Positions 15,722-25,401 of a stretch of DNA of 64,000 bases are shown here, in pieces (the stretch's first letter is position 1; every line of letters starts with the position of its first letter). A model generated the notes under the pieces. That model had not been told where the DNA came from and did not search any database. It saw nothing but the letters and a program-made list of their open reading frames with translations. A program made the position numbers and the translations under genes. The stretch is from NCBI GenBank assembly GCA_964583335.1, contig CAZOVG010000007.1, positions 62,001 through 126,000 of the forward strand, written 5' to 3'. This DNA is from JAGNKE01 sp964583335. Its GTDB lineage: Bacteria; Pseudomonadota; Alphaproteobacteria; Micavibrionales; Micavibrionaceae.

Positions 15722-16680
15722 CTCCCCTTAAACTCCTTCACGCGCTGCTCGAACGCGTCCCAGACCTGTGCCTCCAGCCGCGTCTTATAAAGCTGGTTGT
15801 AATCCCTCACGCCCGAGGGGCAGGTGACGTTGATCTCCGTCAAATAGCCGCCGATCACATCGATGCCCACGAACACCAGCCCGCGTTTTTTAAGCTCCGG
15901 CCCCAGCGCGTCGCAAATCTGCTGCTCCCGCGCGCTCATGTCGCTGGCCACCGCCTTGCCGCCCAGATAAAGCCCCGCCCGCACTTCCTGCCCCTGCGGC
16001 ACCCGGGCGAACCCGCCCGCCGCGACGCCCTCGATGAACAGGATGCGCTTGTCGCCCGTGATCTTGATCTCGGGAATGTATTTCTGCGCGATGATCGGCT
16101 CCTTGTAAAACCGCCCGAACATGCTGATCAGCGAGCCGATATTGTCGCTCGCCCGGTCCACGTGAAAGACCAGCGACCCGCCGTAATCGTAGAGCGGCTT
16201 GAGGATGATATCCCCGTGCGCCTCGTAAAACGCCCGGATGGCCTTCGGATCGGCCGAAATCAGCGTCGGCGGGGCAAATTCCCGGAACCGCGTGACCAGC
16301 AGCTTCTCCGGCGCGTTCCGCACGGCCGCAGGGTCGTTCAGGACCAGCGTATCACCCTCCAGATGCTCAAGAATATGCGTAGCCGTGATATATTCCATAT
16401 TAAAGGGCGGGTCCTGCCGCATCAGCACCAGATCGGCGTCTGTCCGCAGGTCCAGAACGATTTCCTCGCCCAAAGTATAGTAATCCCCCGGCTTGGCCCG
16501 CGCCGCGATGGGCCGCGCCCGCGCCAGAATCCGCCCGTCCAGGTACGAAAGGTCGCTGGGCCGGTAAATATAGACCTCGTGCCCCCGCTGACAGGCCTCC
16601 ACCATCAGCGCGAACGTACTGTCGAAATCGTACGCAATCCGCTCTATGGGGTCCATCTGCACGGCAACTCTTAAGGGCAT
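15718..16680 (-). CDS. gshB: Glutathione synthetase
   Basis: This 320-residue ATP-grasp enzyme joins gamma-glutamylcysteine and glycine. The N-terminal VAVQMDPIERIAYDFDSTFA is the bacterial GshB start, followed by LMRQDPPFNMEYITATHILE, ILKPLYDYGG (ATP loop), and GFARVPQGQEVRAGLYLGG. The C-terminal INVTCPSGVRDYNQL closes the active site. The ATG at 16680 corresponds to the usual N-terminus; an in-frame ATG at 16692 would add four residues. The much longer upstream frame is non-coding. It is the first gene of a gshB-hisI pair transcribed away from the helicase gene. Confidence 0.95.
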   Translation of the reverse strand: MPLRVAVQMDPIERIAYDFDSTFALMVEACQRGHEVYIYRPSDLSYLDGRILARARPIAARAKPGDYYTLGEEIVLDLRTDADLVLMRQDPPFNMEYITATHILEHLEGDTLVLNDPAAVRNAPEKLLVTRFREFAPPTLISADPKAIRAFYEAHGDIILKPLYDYGGSLVFHVDRASDNIGSLISMFGRFYKEPIIAQKYIPEIKITGDKRILFIEGVAAGGFARVPQGQEVRAGLYLGGKAVASDMSAREQQICDALGPELKKRGLVFVGIDVIGGYLTEINVTCPSGVRDYNQLYKTRLEAQVWDAFEQRVKEFKGR

Positions 16681-16771
16681 GAAACATCTCATATGTTGAT
16701 TTTCTTGCATTTTTATACTAGCTCTTGGGGCGAAAGAAAATAATGCAAAAGAAGATAGGGCCGGATAAGGC

Positions 16772-18214
16772 ATGAAATTTGAGGATCTGGGGCTCAGCCC
16801 GAACCTGATGAAAGCGATTAAGGATTGCGGGTACGACACCCCAACCCCCATCCAGCAGCAGGCCATCCCGTATATTTTGATGAAACGCGACGTGGTGGGC
16901 CTCGCCCAGACCGGAACCGGGAAAACCGCAGGCTTCACCCTGCCGATGATCGAAATGCTGGCCGGGGGCCGCGCGAAGGCCCGCATGCCGCGCTCGCTCA
17001 TCCTCTCGCCCACGCGCGAACTCGCCGCCCAGATCGCGGAAAGCTTCGACACGTATGGGAAATACTCCAAACTCTCCAAGGCCCTCCTGATCGGCGGCTC
17101 GTCCATGGACGACCAGATCCGCATCCTCGAACGCGGCGTGGACGTGCTGATCGCGACGCCGGGCCGCCTGCTCGACCTGTTCGGGCGCGGCAATATCCTG
17201 CTGACCGATATCCGCATCCTCGTGATCGACGAGGCCGACCGGATGCTGGACATGGGCTTCATCCCCGATATCGAAAAGATTTGCAGCCTGCTGCCACCCC
17301 TGCGCCAGACGATGCTGTTCTCGGCGACCATGCCCCCGGAAATCCGCCGCCTGACGACGAAATTCCTGTCGTCACCCAAGGAAGTCGCCGTCGCGCCGCC
17401 CGCCACGACATCCTCGACCGTCGAAATCTTCCTCGCCTACGCCGACCCGCGCCGGAAAAAGGAACTCCTGCACGAAATCATGGTCCACGAGAAAATCCGC
17501 AACGCCTTTATCTTCTGCAACCGCAAGCGCGACGTGGACTTGCTGGCCACATGGCTCAAGAAAAAGGGCTACGACGCGCTCGCCCTTCACGGCGACATGG
17601 CGCAATCCCACAGGACCGAAACGCTCGGTAAATTCAAGGACGGCACCCTGCCCATACTGGTATGCAGCGACGTGGCCGCACGCGGGCTGGACGTCGTCAA
17701 CGTTTCGCACGTCTTCAACTACGACGTACCCAACAACCCCGACGACTTCGTCCACCGCATCGGCCGGACGGGCCGGGCCGGGCTGACCGGACGCGCATGG
17801 ACGATCGTCACCAAGGAAGACGAAAAACAGATTCAGGCGATCGAAAAGAATATCAAGATCAAGATTCAAGTCTCCGATATCGGCTTAGGCGCACAAAAAC
17901 AGGGCGAAAGCGGAGAGTCAGAAGAAAAATCCGGCGGACGCGGGGATTCCGCTTCCCGCTCCGGCCGCCGTCCCAAGGGCCGGGGCAGGGGGGCCGAGAC
18001 CCGCAAAGACGCGGACCCAGTAATCCGCGAGGAAAAGCGGGCGGAGCCGCCCAGACCGCCACGGGAATCGAACCACAAACACGGCTCTGAACGCCAGATT
18101 CCGGCAAAGAAAGACCACCAGCCAACGCATCGAAAACCGCGCGAAGATGATGACTCTTCGGGCTCCTCGGGTTTTGGTGACGATATCCCCGCCTTTTTGA
18201 GGCCGAAATCGTAG
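16772..18214 (+). CDS. DEAD-box ATP-dependent RNA helicase, RhlE-like
   Basis: This 480-residue helicase shows all the family motifs in order: the Q motif (F-DLGLSPNLMKAI-...PTPIQQQAIP), AQTGTGKT, PTRELAAQI, ATPGRLLDL, DEADRMLDMG, SAT, then the C-terminal domain with ALHGDMAQ, ARGLDV and HRIGRTGR. From about residue 375 there is a basic, Arg/Gly/Ser-rich tail, as in RhlE-type proteins involved in ribosome assembly or RNA decay. It stands alone, divergent from gshB, with an upstream gap of 91 bp. Confidence 0.93.
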   Translation: MKFEDLGLSPNLMKAIKDCGYDTPTPIQQQAIPYILMKRDVVGLAQTGTGKTAGFTLPMIEMLAGGRAKARMPRSLILSPTRELAAQIAESFDTYGKYSKLSKALLIGGSSMDDQIRILERGVDVLIATPGRLLDLFGRGNILLTDIRILVIDEADRMLDMGFIPDIEKICSLLPPLRQTMLFSATMPPEIRRLTTKFLSSPKEVAVAPPATTSSTVEIFLAYADPRRKKELLHEIMVHEKIRNAFIFCNRKRDVDLLATWLKKKGYDALALHGDMAQSHRTETLGKFKDGTLPILVCSDVAARGLDVVNVSHVFNYDVPNNPDDFVHRIGRTGRAGLTGRAWTIVTKEDEKQIQAIEKNIKIKIQVSDIGLGAQKQGESGESEEKSGGRGDSASRSGRRPKGRGRGAETRKDADPVIREEKRAEPPRPPRESNHKHGSERQIPAKKDHQPTHRKPREDDDSSGSSGFGDDIPAFLRPKS

Positions 18215-18243
18215 CAATTTCGGGGCTAAGCGCTTTATCCTCC

Positions 18244-18274
18244 TTGACTTTCGGCCCCAGTATTTCACTATAGT
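18244..18274 (+). promoter_or_regulatory. Promoter of lptD with 14-bp palindrome over the -10
   Basis: TTGACT (18244-18249) is followed after 19 bp by TATAGT (18269-18274). A perfect 14-bp palindrome TTCACTATAGTGAA (18264-18277) covers the -10 region. It lies 31 bp before the ATG of lptD. The spacing is slightly long, so an activator or repressor binding at the palindrome is plausible. Confidence 0.45.
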
Positions 18275-18307
18275 GAAGATTGAATCACTAAGTACGCGCC
18301 CCACTCT

Positions 18308-20584
18308 ATGAAAATGATCCCCGAACAGTATACGCATAAAATCAAAGGTAAATCGGCGCGTACCGACCTGGTCCTGCTATCGTGTCTGGCTTTGTCTGTC
18401 TCGTGCCTGATGCCGCTCTCCGCGCTGGCCGTTGAGGGAATAAGCCAGTCACCCGTAGATCTTCAAGCCGACACGCTTGCTCATGACGAGGCGACTCAAA
18501 CCGTGACCGCATCCGGCAACGTGGTGATGGTGCAGGATGGCCGGACCCTCAAGGCCGACAAGGTGACCTACGATCTGGGCAACGACACGGTGACGGCGCA
18601 CGGCAACGTAGAGTTCACGGATGCGAACGGCGACCGCCATCTGGCCGACGACGTTAAATTCAACGATTCCATGAAAAACGGTTTTGTCGAAGGCTTGAAA
18701 ACCTCTCTGACCGACGGTTCGCGCTTCACCGCCAAGACGGGCAAGCACGAGGGCGGGATGACGACCACCATGAAGGACGCCACCTACACCCCGTGCGAGC
18801 CGTGTAAAGAAGACCCATCAAAGCCGCCGCTTTGGCAAATTCGCGCGTCCGAGGTTAAGCACGACAAAGAAGACAAGAGCATTTCATACGAAAACGCCCG
18901 CTTCGAGTGGATGGGCGTACCTCTGGCTTACCTCCCGTACTTCGAGCATCCCGACGGTACCGAAAAACGCAAAAGCGGTTTCCTGACCCCCTCCGCGGGA
19001 TACAAAAGCGACCTCGGCCTGTTCGTTGAAACAAGCTATTATTGGTCCATAGCGCCGGAAAAAGACGCCACATTCGGAATAATCGCCATGACAAAGCAGG
19101 CCCCCGTGGCGACGGGTGAATGGCGCCAGCGCTGGGCGGATGCCGCGCTTGAAATGCAGGGCAGCTTGACCTATTCCGACTACCGCGACCGCGATGACGA
19201 CGACGAAAGTGAGCGTCAAGACGAAGACGTACGCGGGCACATTTTCGCAAACGCGCTCTGGAACATCAATCAGGAATGGCGCGCGGGAACGGAGATCAAC
19301 CTCTCCTCCGATGATCAATATCTGCGCCAGTACGATTTTGAGACCGAGGACGACGACGTTCTCGAAAGTCAGGTCTTCCTCGAGCGCTTCTCTGGCCGCA
19401 ACTACGCCGTGGGTCGCCTTCTCGCGTTTCAGGATTTGCGCGTGGACGAAGAAGAGGTCGATCAGCCCGACGTCTTGCCTGAAATTCAGGCCAGCTTTAT
19501 CGGCGAACCCGGCGCCATGCCGCTGATTGGCGGACGCTGGAGCCTCGAAGGCTCGGCCCTCGGCCTCCGCCGTGAAGCCGATAGCGGTCAGGACATGAAC
19601 CGGCTCGGCCTCGGTGTGGGCTGGCAGCGCCGCCTTGTCACAAACTTCGGATTGGTCTCGGTCCTCAACGCCAACGCGCGCACGGAAACCTATCACATCT
19701 CCGACCGAGACGACGACACCGGCGACGGCAGCGAATCCCGCGCCTTCGCGTCCTTCGACGCAAAAACAAGCTATCCCGTGGCACGCAATTTTGGCAATTA
19801 TCAGGTCGTAATCGAGCCGCTCGCCTCCATAACCCTGTCTCCCGACATAGATCAGGACGACGGCATCCCCAACGAAGACAGCCAGGACGTCCAGATCGAC
19901 GCTCTGAACATCTTCGAAGCCAATCGCTTCCCCGGCCTCGACCGCGTGGAGGACCAGTCTCACGTGACCTACGGGGTGCGAACCGGGCTTTACGCCATGG
20001 ACGGGAGCTACGGCGATATCTTTCTGGGGCAAAGCCAGCGTTTGGACGAAGACGACAACCCCTTCGTTCAGGGCTCCGGCCTTGAAGAAGACCAGTCAGA
20101 CTTCGTCGGGCAGGTCACCGGACGCTATAAAGACGATTACAGCCTCGACTATCGCTTCCAGCTCAACAACGACGACCTCGCGGCGCAACGCCACGAGGTA
20201 GACGCCAGCGCAAACTTCGAGTCCTTTACCATTTCGACGCGATACCTGTTCGCAAAATCCTTGGAGGGAACGGAAATTGAGGAGACCCGTGAGCAAATCG
20301 AAAACGGTGCGAGCTATTATATCAATGACCAATGGCGGGTGCGCGGCACCGCTCGGCATGATTTGGGCGAAGATCCGGGCTTGCGTGACGCGACCGTGGG
20401 CGTGGATTACTTCGGACAGTGCTTCACATGGTCCGTAACGGGCCGCCGTAATCTTACGGAAGACACCTCCGGAGACAACGGCACGGAAGTGCTCTTCAAA
20501 ATCGGCCTCAAAAATCTCGGCGAATTCGAGACGTCCGGCCTCAGCCTGTCAGACCGAAAATCGTCATCCGAGGACGATGAATAA
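18308..20584 (+). CDS. lptD: LPS-assembly outer-membrane protein LptD
   Basis: This 758-residue protein inserts lipopolysaccharide into the outer leaflet. A signal peptide (hydrophobic stretch about residues 20-44) leads into an OstA/LptA-like jellyroll with repeated strands such as QTVTASGNVVMVQDGRTLKA and TVTAHGNVEF. TYTPCEPCKEDP and PPLWQIRASEV follow, features of alphaproteobacterial LptD. The remaining ~550 residues are beta-strand-rich barrel, acidic in the loops (DDDD-E stretches), ending with DYFGQCFTWSVTGRRN. Usual lptD neighbours (lptF/G, surA, pdxA, rsmA) are absent. A palindrome over the promoter suggests regulation. Confidence 0.92.
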   Translation: MKMIPEQYTHKIKGKSARTDLVLLSCLALSVSCLMPLSALAVEGISQSPVDLQADTLAHDEATQTVTASGNVVMVQDGRTLKADKVTYDLGNDTVTAHGNVEFTDANGDRHLADDVKFNDSMKNGFVEGLKTSLTDGSRFTAKTGKHEGGMTTTMKDATYTPCEPCKEDPSKPPLWQIRASEVKHDKEDKSISYENARFEWMGVPLAYLPYFEHPDGTEKRKSGFLTPSAGYKSDLGLFVETSYYWSIAPEKDATFGIIAMTKQAPVATGEWRQRWADAALEMQGSLTYSDYRDRDDDDESERQDEDVRGHIFANALWNINQEWRAGTEINLSSDDQYLRQYDFETEDDDVLESQVFLERFSGRNYAVGRLLAFQDLRVDEEEVDQPDVLPEIQASFIGEPGAMPLIGGRWSLEGSALGLRREADSGQDMNRLGLGVGWQRRLVTNFGLVSVLNANARTETYHISDRDDDTGDGSESRAFASFDAKTSYPVARNFGNYQVVIEPLASITLSPDIDQDDGIPNEDSQDVQIDALNIFEANRFPGLDRVEDQSHVTYGVRTGLYAMDGSYGDIFLGQSQRLDEDDNPFVQGSGLEEDQSDFVGQVTGRYKDDYSLDYRFQLNNDDLAAQRHEVDASANFESFTISTRYLFAKSLEGTEIEETREQIENGASYYINDQWRVRGTARHDLGEDPGLRDATVGVDYFGQCFTWSVTGRRNLTEDTSGDNGTEVLFKIGLKNLGEFETSGLSLSDRKSSSEDDE

Positions 20585-20639
20585 ATCGCTCGGACGTAAG
20601 ACATAATCAGAAAAAACGGCAACGCAAGAACAACAGAGC

Positions 20640-22541
20640 ATGTTAGATTCCGCTATGGACATGACGATAGCGCCTGAGTTTCATATGTGGTTCATTCTGG
20701 GTTTGACGGCGTGCGCCGTCTATTCCTTTATGCGTGAGCGCTTCAGTCTTGAACTGACCTGCCTCGTCCTGATGAGCGTCCTTCTGCTCTACGGACAGGT
20801 TTTTACCTTTGAAGACGCCGATGGCGTAAACCGGATGAGTGCGAGATATTTGCTTGCGGGCTTTTCGAACCCCTCGCTGATCGCCGTTCTGGCGCTTCTG
20901 GTGATAGGCCAAAGCTTGATTCAAACGGATTCCCTCCGTTTCGTCACAACCCGTCTGGTTTCCCCCGAAAAGGGAAGGGCGCTGGCTTCTGTTTTGGTCA
21001 TAATGCTTTTCGTCACGGCGCTCAGCGCGTTCATGAACAACACGCCGCTGGTGATTATCGCGATTCCCATCATGAAAAGCCTTATGCAAACGGCGCGCAT
21101 CGATCCGGGCCGCGTTATGATGCCACTCAGCTTCGCGGCCATCTTGGGCGGAATGACAACCCTTATCGGTTCCTCTACAAACCTTCTGGTCTCCAGCACA
21201 ATGGTGGAAATGGGCTATCGGCCCCTGGGGTTTTTTGAGTTCACTTACCCCGCGCTGATCCTCGTGGCCGTGGGAATGGCTTACGTGCTGCTGATCGTGC
21301 CCCACATACTGCCTAAAAGGGCGTCCATCAAAGACGAAATTGTCGGCGACGAAAAGGAGTTCGTGGCCGAACTGGACATCGCGCCCGACAGCAAGCTTGT
21401 AGGCTCTGAGTGCATGGATGGAAAATTCGCGTCGCTTCAGGACATGAACGTCAAGCTGATCCAGCGCGGCGGCAGGATCGTTCTGCCCCCATTCGAGGGA
21501 TTCACAATCAACGCGGGCGATATTCTGATCGTCTCCGCGACGCGGGAAAGCCTAGGGCGCTTGCTCTCTCAATATCCGGGCTTCCTGCTGTCTGAGGAAG
21601 AAAAGGAGATCATGCTCACAGGCTTGGATGAGCAGTCCGAAACCGCCCTTCAATCGGCCGAAACCCGGGTTCTTGCACAGATTATGATCACCCCGGCCTC
21701 GCGCTTTGCCGACATGTCCCTTGAGCAGATGAACTTCCACAATCAGTTCGGCGCCATCATACTGGGTATCCAAAGACGTGCGCGTGTTGTCCGGCGGCGT
21801 CTGGGCCGTATAACACTCGAGCCGGGCGATGTTCTCTTGATTGCCGGAAAAAACAGCGTGATCAACAGTCTCCGCGACAGCCTTGATTTCATTGTTCTTT
21901 CCGGTTCGAAGAAAGACCTTCCCGTACCCGGCAAGGCGCCTGTTGCGTTTGCCGTCTTTATCGCCACGATAACCCTTGCGGCCACGGGCGTTCTATCGAT
22001 CCCTGTTGCGGCGTTTGCCGGTGCGGCGGCGATGGTCGCGACTGGGTGTCTGGACATGCAGCAAGCGACCCGCGCGATCGACCGCAAAATCTTCCTTCTT
22101 GTCGGATCAATGCTGGCGCTCGGACAGGCGCTGCAGGTGACCGGGGGCGTGGAGTATCTCTCTCAAAGCATACTGGCCTCGCCTCTGGCGTCTTCCCCGC
22201 TCTGGACCGCCTCGATTTTATTTATCATCGTTGCGATCGCTACGAATGTTCTGACAAACAACGCCTGCGCGATTTTATTCACCCCGGTGGCGGTCGCGCT
22301 CGCCGAAAAATTCTCGACTACCGCTGAAATGCATGAATATCTCACCACTGTTTTTGCCATCACGGTGATTTTTGCAGCCAACTGCTCCTTTGCGTCTCCG
22401 TTAGGCTACCAGACAAACTTGCTCGTGATGGGGCCGGGCCATTATCGGTTCAGGGATTTCATGATGGCCGGAGCGCCGCTTGTGATTCTGCTCTGGATCA
22501 CATATATCTTCATAGCGAGCCAGTATTTTGGCTTGTCGTAG
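20640..22541 (+). CDS. SLC13/DASS-family permease with two TrkA-C (RCK_C) domains
   Basis: This 633-residue inner-membrane protein has a transporter fold in two halves. The N-terminal half contains ALSAFMNNTPLVIIAIPIM and AAILGGMTTLIGSSTNLLVS; the C-terminal half contains ATNVLTNNACAILFTPVAVA and ANCSFASPLGYQTNLLVMGP. These paired NT-P and S-T/Q-N motifs mark the sodium/anion sites of the DASS superfamily. Between them lie two cytoplasmic TrkA-C domains at roughly residues 235-305 and 340-420, as in sulfate/dicarboxylate-type bacterial members. The substrate is unknown. It starts 55 bp after lptD. Confidence 0.85.
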   Translation: MLDSAMDMTIAPEFHMWFILGLTACAVYSFMRERFSLELTCLVLMSVLLLYGQVFTFEDADGVNRMSARYLLAGFSNPSLIAVLALLVIGQSLIQTDSLRFVTTRLVSPEKGRALASVLVIMLFVTALSAFMNNTPLVIIAIPIMKSLMQTARIDPGRVMMPLSFAAILGGMTTLIGSSTNLLVSSTMVEMGYRPLGFFEFTYPALILVAVGMAYVLLIVPHILPKRASIKDEIVGDEKEFVAELDIAPDSKLVGSECMDGKFASLQDMNVKLIQRGGRIVLPPFEGFTINAGDILIVSATRESLGRLLSQYPGFLLSEEEKEIMLTGLDEQSETALQSAETRVLAQIMITPASRFADMSLEQMNFHNQFGAIILGIQRRARVVRRRLGRITLEPGDVLLIAGKNSVINSLRDSLDFIVLSGSKKDLPVPGKAPVAFAVFIATITLAATGVLSIPVAAFAGAAAMVATGCLDMQQATRAIDRKIFLLVGSMLALGQALQVTGGVEYLSQSILASPLASSPLWTASILFIIVAIATNVLTNNACAILFTPVAVALAEKFSTTAEMHEYLTTVFAITVIFAANCSFASPLGYQTNLLVMGPGHYRFRDFMMAGAPLVILLWITYIFIASQYFGLS

Positions 22542-22580
22542 AAGTCTCGCGCAAAACCGCCGCTAATACAGACAAAACAT

Positions 22581-23306
22581 ATGGAGTTTGGCCACTACAA
22601 CCCGAATGAACGATACCGCCGACGCTCGGCGCAGCGCACGCTCGCGCTTGTTCGTTTGGTCGTCGTGACGGTCGTTGTGGGCGCGGCATCCTTTCATCTC
22701 GGGCGCCTTCAGTCTGAACAGGACATGCGGATTCTAAGGGAGCAAAAGGGCAAATACGACATCCAGATGGAGCAGATGCAAGACGAGCAGACCCGCCTCA
22801 GGGCAGAGGCGCGAACAGCCAATATCAAGCTGCATCAGGTCCAGGCCAGCTACAACGAGATTCTCCCTTCCGGCCCGGCGCAGGAACTCGCGCACCTCCT
22901 CAAGCAACAGCTCGATGGCGGCGTAGACCCCAAGCGTATGGAGGCGGTGATCCGCTCGGTCAGGCCGCCCCAGAATTGCTCCGAACCGCAGACCCGCCGC
23001 TTCGTGGTGATGACCCCGGCCTATAAAGGCCCCGAAAGTAAAGTGACGACGGCCGGCAAGGAAGTGACCATCAGCGGCAGCGGCGAGTCTGCAAAAAGCT
23101 CCAAGGGCAACGCCGAGGCATGGTTCGACCCGTCAAAGGGCGTAAAGCTCGTCTTTGTTCTTGCCGACGGCACGAAAGAGGAGAAAGAGGGCCATATGCC
23201 GCTCTACCACTCCATCATCATCAAGGATAAGGAATACCGCTTTACCATCTCGCAGGGCGAGCAATCCTTCGCCAAGGTCAATTACGACATCTGCGATTAC
23301 CCGTAA
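22581..23306 (+). CDS. Hypothetical single-pass membrane protein with coiled coil
   Basis: This 241-residue protein has one hydrophobic segment near residues 22-42 (LALVRLVVVTVVVGAASFHLG), preceded by an Arg-rich cytoplasmic start. A coiled coil follows at about 45-95 (EQDMRILREQKGKYDIQMEQ onward), then a soluble beta-rich domain containing PPQNCSEPQTRRFVVMTPAY and, at the C-terminus, YDICDYP with a second cysteine. The layout is like the DUF6776-type proteins, but I cannot assign it firmly. It lies 39 bp after the SLC13 gene on the same strand and converges on the YdbH-like gene. Confidence 0.6.
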   Translation: MEFGHYNPNERYRRRSAQRTLALVRLVVVTVVVGAASFHLGRLQSEQDMRILREQKGKYDIQMEQMQDEQTRLRAEARTANIKLHQVQASYNEILPSGPAQELAHLLKQQLDGGVDPKRMEAVIRSVRPPQNCSEPQTRRFVVMTPAYKGPESKVTTAGKEVTISGSGESAKSSKGNAEAWFDPSKGVKLVFVLADGTKEEKEGHMPLYHSIIIKDKEYRFTISQGEQSFAKVNYDICDYP

Positions 23307-23325
23307 CAAGATCCGATAAATGCCC

Positions 23326-25320
23326 TTACTGGCTTTTGCCCGCCAGCATATGCTCGACCAGAACCCCGATCTGCGTCTCGATCTGCAAATTCATCTCGAT
23401 CGGCTTTTTATCCGGCAGGTCCGGGTTGGTACCGCGTGAATTGAGCGTAATCATCGTGCTGCCCGAAACCGTACCGTCAAGGCGCAACTCAAAAAATTCG
23501 TAATGATAGTTTTTAAGGGCTGCGCGAATCGTTGACATTTGTATGTCCGGTCCGGGAAACAGCGTGTAGGAAAGCGACTCCGGCATCCTGATGATCCCCG
23601 GCTCCTGGCTTTGCAAAAGCCCGTCCTTGATCATCAGCCCGCCCTTTCGCCGGACAAGCGGAAGAACGCCGCCCAGATTTCCGAAAACGACCAGGTTCGT
23701 AAGTTTCAAATCCTTAACGTAATCGGTCAAATTGATGTCTGAAACCTTGAACGTCATTTGGGGCGGGAACGATAGTCCCTTCAAATCGAAATTGTCCGCG
23801 CGGATTGTCCCGCCATAAATCGACAGATTGATGCTCTCGATCAGCCCGCCGCCCGTGGCGTCAAGGTTGATCCTGATCCGTCCCTGATGCTCGATCTCCT
23901 TGCGGATGGGCAATTCAAAAGTCAGCGTTGAGCGCCGCTCCGGCTTGCCCGCACCGGTATAACGTTCACCGACCTGCCCCGTGATCTTCATAAGCTGGAT
24001 CGGGCCGAAGTGAAGCTCCTCGCCCCTGATGTCCGCCCGAATGCCCCAGATGGGCTGAGCGGGCTTCGCACGGCTATCCCATTCGATCGCACAAAAAAGC
24101 GGAATATCCGTATAAAAAGGCGGGGCAAGACTACCTTCCTCCGCCTCTTCAGTAAAAGAAGCCTTGGTGCAGCGCGCCCCCCATGTATCGGGTTTATCGG
24201 CCTTCTTGGCAAATTCTCCTTCGAGGGAAAGACCCTGCGCTTCCGCTTCAAGCGACCATACGCCCGAAGCCTCGGGCGTTGTGCCGATCGCGTCGTCGAA
24301 AGAAACGCTGAGGGCAGGGGACTTCAAATTCGCCATAAGCGGAGGCAGCGGCAGCCCCTCCTTGATCAGACCGTTTCGGATCAGATAAGACGTCAGCAGC
24401 GAAAAATTCTCCGGGCTGGCCACGATCTCATAGGTTGTGGCTTCCTCCTGTCCCGACTTGATCCCGACCGAAAAGTCAATTTTTTCTGTACCCTGGGTTT
24501 TGCCCTCGGCAAAAAGATTAAGATCGCCGTCCTTGCGCTCAATAATGATGTTCATGTCTCCAAACGGCATGGACCGCCAGCTTAAAGAGGTGGCAAGAGC
24601 GCGGATGGCGATGGACGGCGAGGACTCGGGAAATTTGATAAAGGTAATTTCCGCCGAAGAGCGGTTCAGCTTGAGATCCCCCGTCTCGATTTGCAATTCG
24701 TCGGCCTTGGCCGTCATCTCCAGCTGCCCGTTTTTAGAGAGTGTCCCCGTCACAGAGGAATCAAACCCCAACTTGCGTTGCTTGCTTTTCACGCGGCCGA
24801 AAAACCCCAACTCGCCGTTTTTGCCGCCGCCCTGCTTGAGTTGCCCCTCAAATTCGAACTTAAGCCCGCCAAGCTCCGGCGACAAAAGATCAACGGCAGA
24901 TTCCTCAATAAGCACGGTGTGTGCGGAGAACGCCGCAAGCTTTTTGGTCAGATCATCACCCACCTGCCAGCCTGCCAGAGTCAGAACGTGCGAATCCGAT
25001 AACTCGCCGGTCAGTCGAAGCTTGTGAATCTTAACAAGATCGGCTTGCCCGCCGCCCATAAGGTAACTGATCGGGGAATACCGGATCTCGACGCGATCGA
25101 CAGACGCAAATCCCTTTTCATCCAGCGTCACGCCGTTAAAAATAACGCCGCCGCCTGAAACCGAAACGCTCTTATATTTGACATGCTGGAATCCGGCCTT
25201 GGTCAGGGTTTCGGAAAAATGTGTTGTCATCTGCTCGGGTATGAAAAAGTAAAGCGCATAAAGATATGCGCACCCGGTTAAAACAGACAACAAAAGCAAA
25301 AAGCCAAAAAGTTTTCGCAT
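23326..25320 (-). CDS. YdbH/AsmA-like intermembrane lipid-transport protein
   Basis: This 664-residue envelope protein has a single N-terminal membrane anchor (KLFGFLLLLSVLTGCAYLYA) and then long runs of beta-strand, the form of AsmA-like bridge proteins. The C-terminal region, with FGNLGGVLPLVRRKGGLMIK, DGLLQSQEPGIIRMPE, and LKNYHYEFFELRLDGTVSGS, resembles the conserved end of E. coli YdbH, which acts with TamB and YhdP in phospholipid transport to the outer membrane. The LTGC in the anchor could be read as a lipobox, but the hydrophobic run continues past it. The ATG at 25320 was preferred to one six residues upstream. Confidence 0.7.
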   Translation of the reverse strand: MRKLFGFLLLLSVLTGCAYLYALYFFIPEQMTTHFSETLTKAGFQHVKYKSVSVSGGGVIFNGVTLDEKGFASVDRVEIRYSPISYLMGGGQADLVKIHKLRLTGELSDSHVLTLAGWQVGDDLTKKLAAFSAHTVLIEESAVDLLSPELGGLKFEFEGQLKQGGGKNGELGFFGRVKSKQRKLGFDSSVTGTLSKNGQLEMTAKADELQIETGDLKLNRSSAEITFIKFPESSPSIAIRALATSLSWRSMPFGDMNIIIERKDGDLNLFAEGKTQGTEKIDFSVGIKSGQEEATTYEIVASPENFSLLTSYLIRNGLIKEGLPLPPLMANLKSPALSVSFDDAIGTTPEASGVWSLEAEAQGLSLEGEFAKKADKPDTWGARCTKASFTEEAEEGSLAPPFYTDIPLFCAIEWDSRAKPAQPIWGIRADIRGEELHFGPIQLMKITGQVGERYTGAGKPERRSTLTFELPIRKEIEHQGRIRINLDATGGGLIESINLSIYGGTIRADNFDLKGLSFPPQMTFKVSDINLTDYVKDLKLTNLVVFGNLGGVLPLVRRKGGLMIKDGLLQSQEPGIIRMPESLSYTLFPGPDIQMSTIRAALKNYHYEFFELRLDGTVSGSTMITLNSRGTNPDLPDKKPIEMNLQIETQIGVLVEHMLAGKSQ

Positions 25321-25401
25321 CCCGCAAAGAAGATACAAGGTTTAAGTCGTTTTATGAACAGCTAATTGCACGCACCTAAACAAAGGCCGAAGCAAACAGC
25401 T

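Noticed and set aside
15718..17406. Extended start of gshB to 17406
   Set aside because: The first ~240 residues overlap the helicase gene antisense; family sequence begins at 16680.
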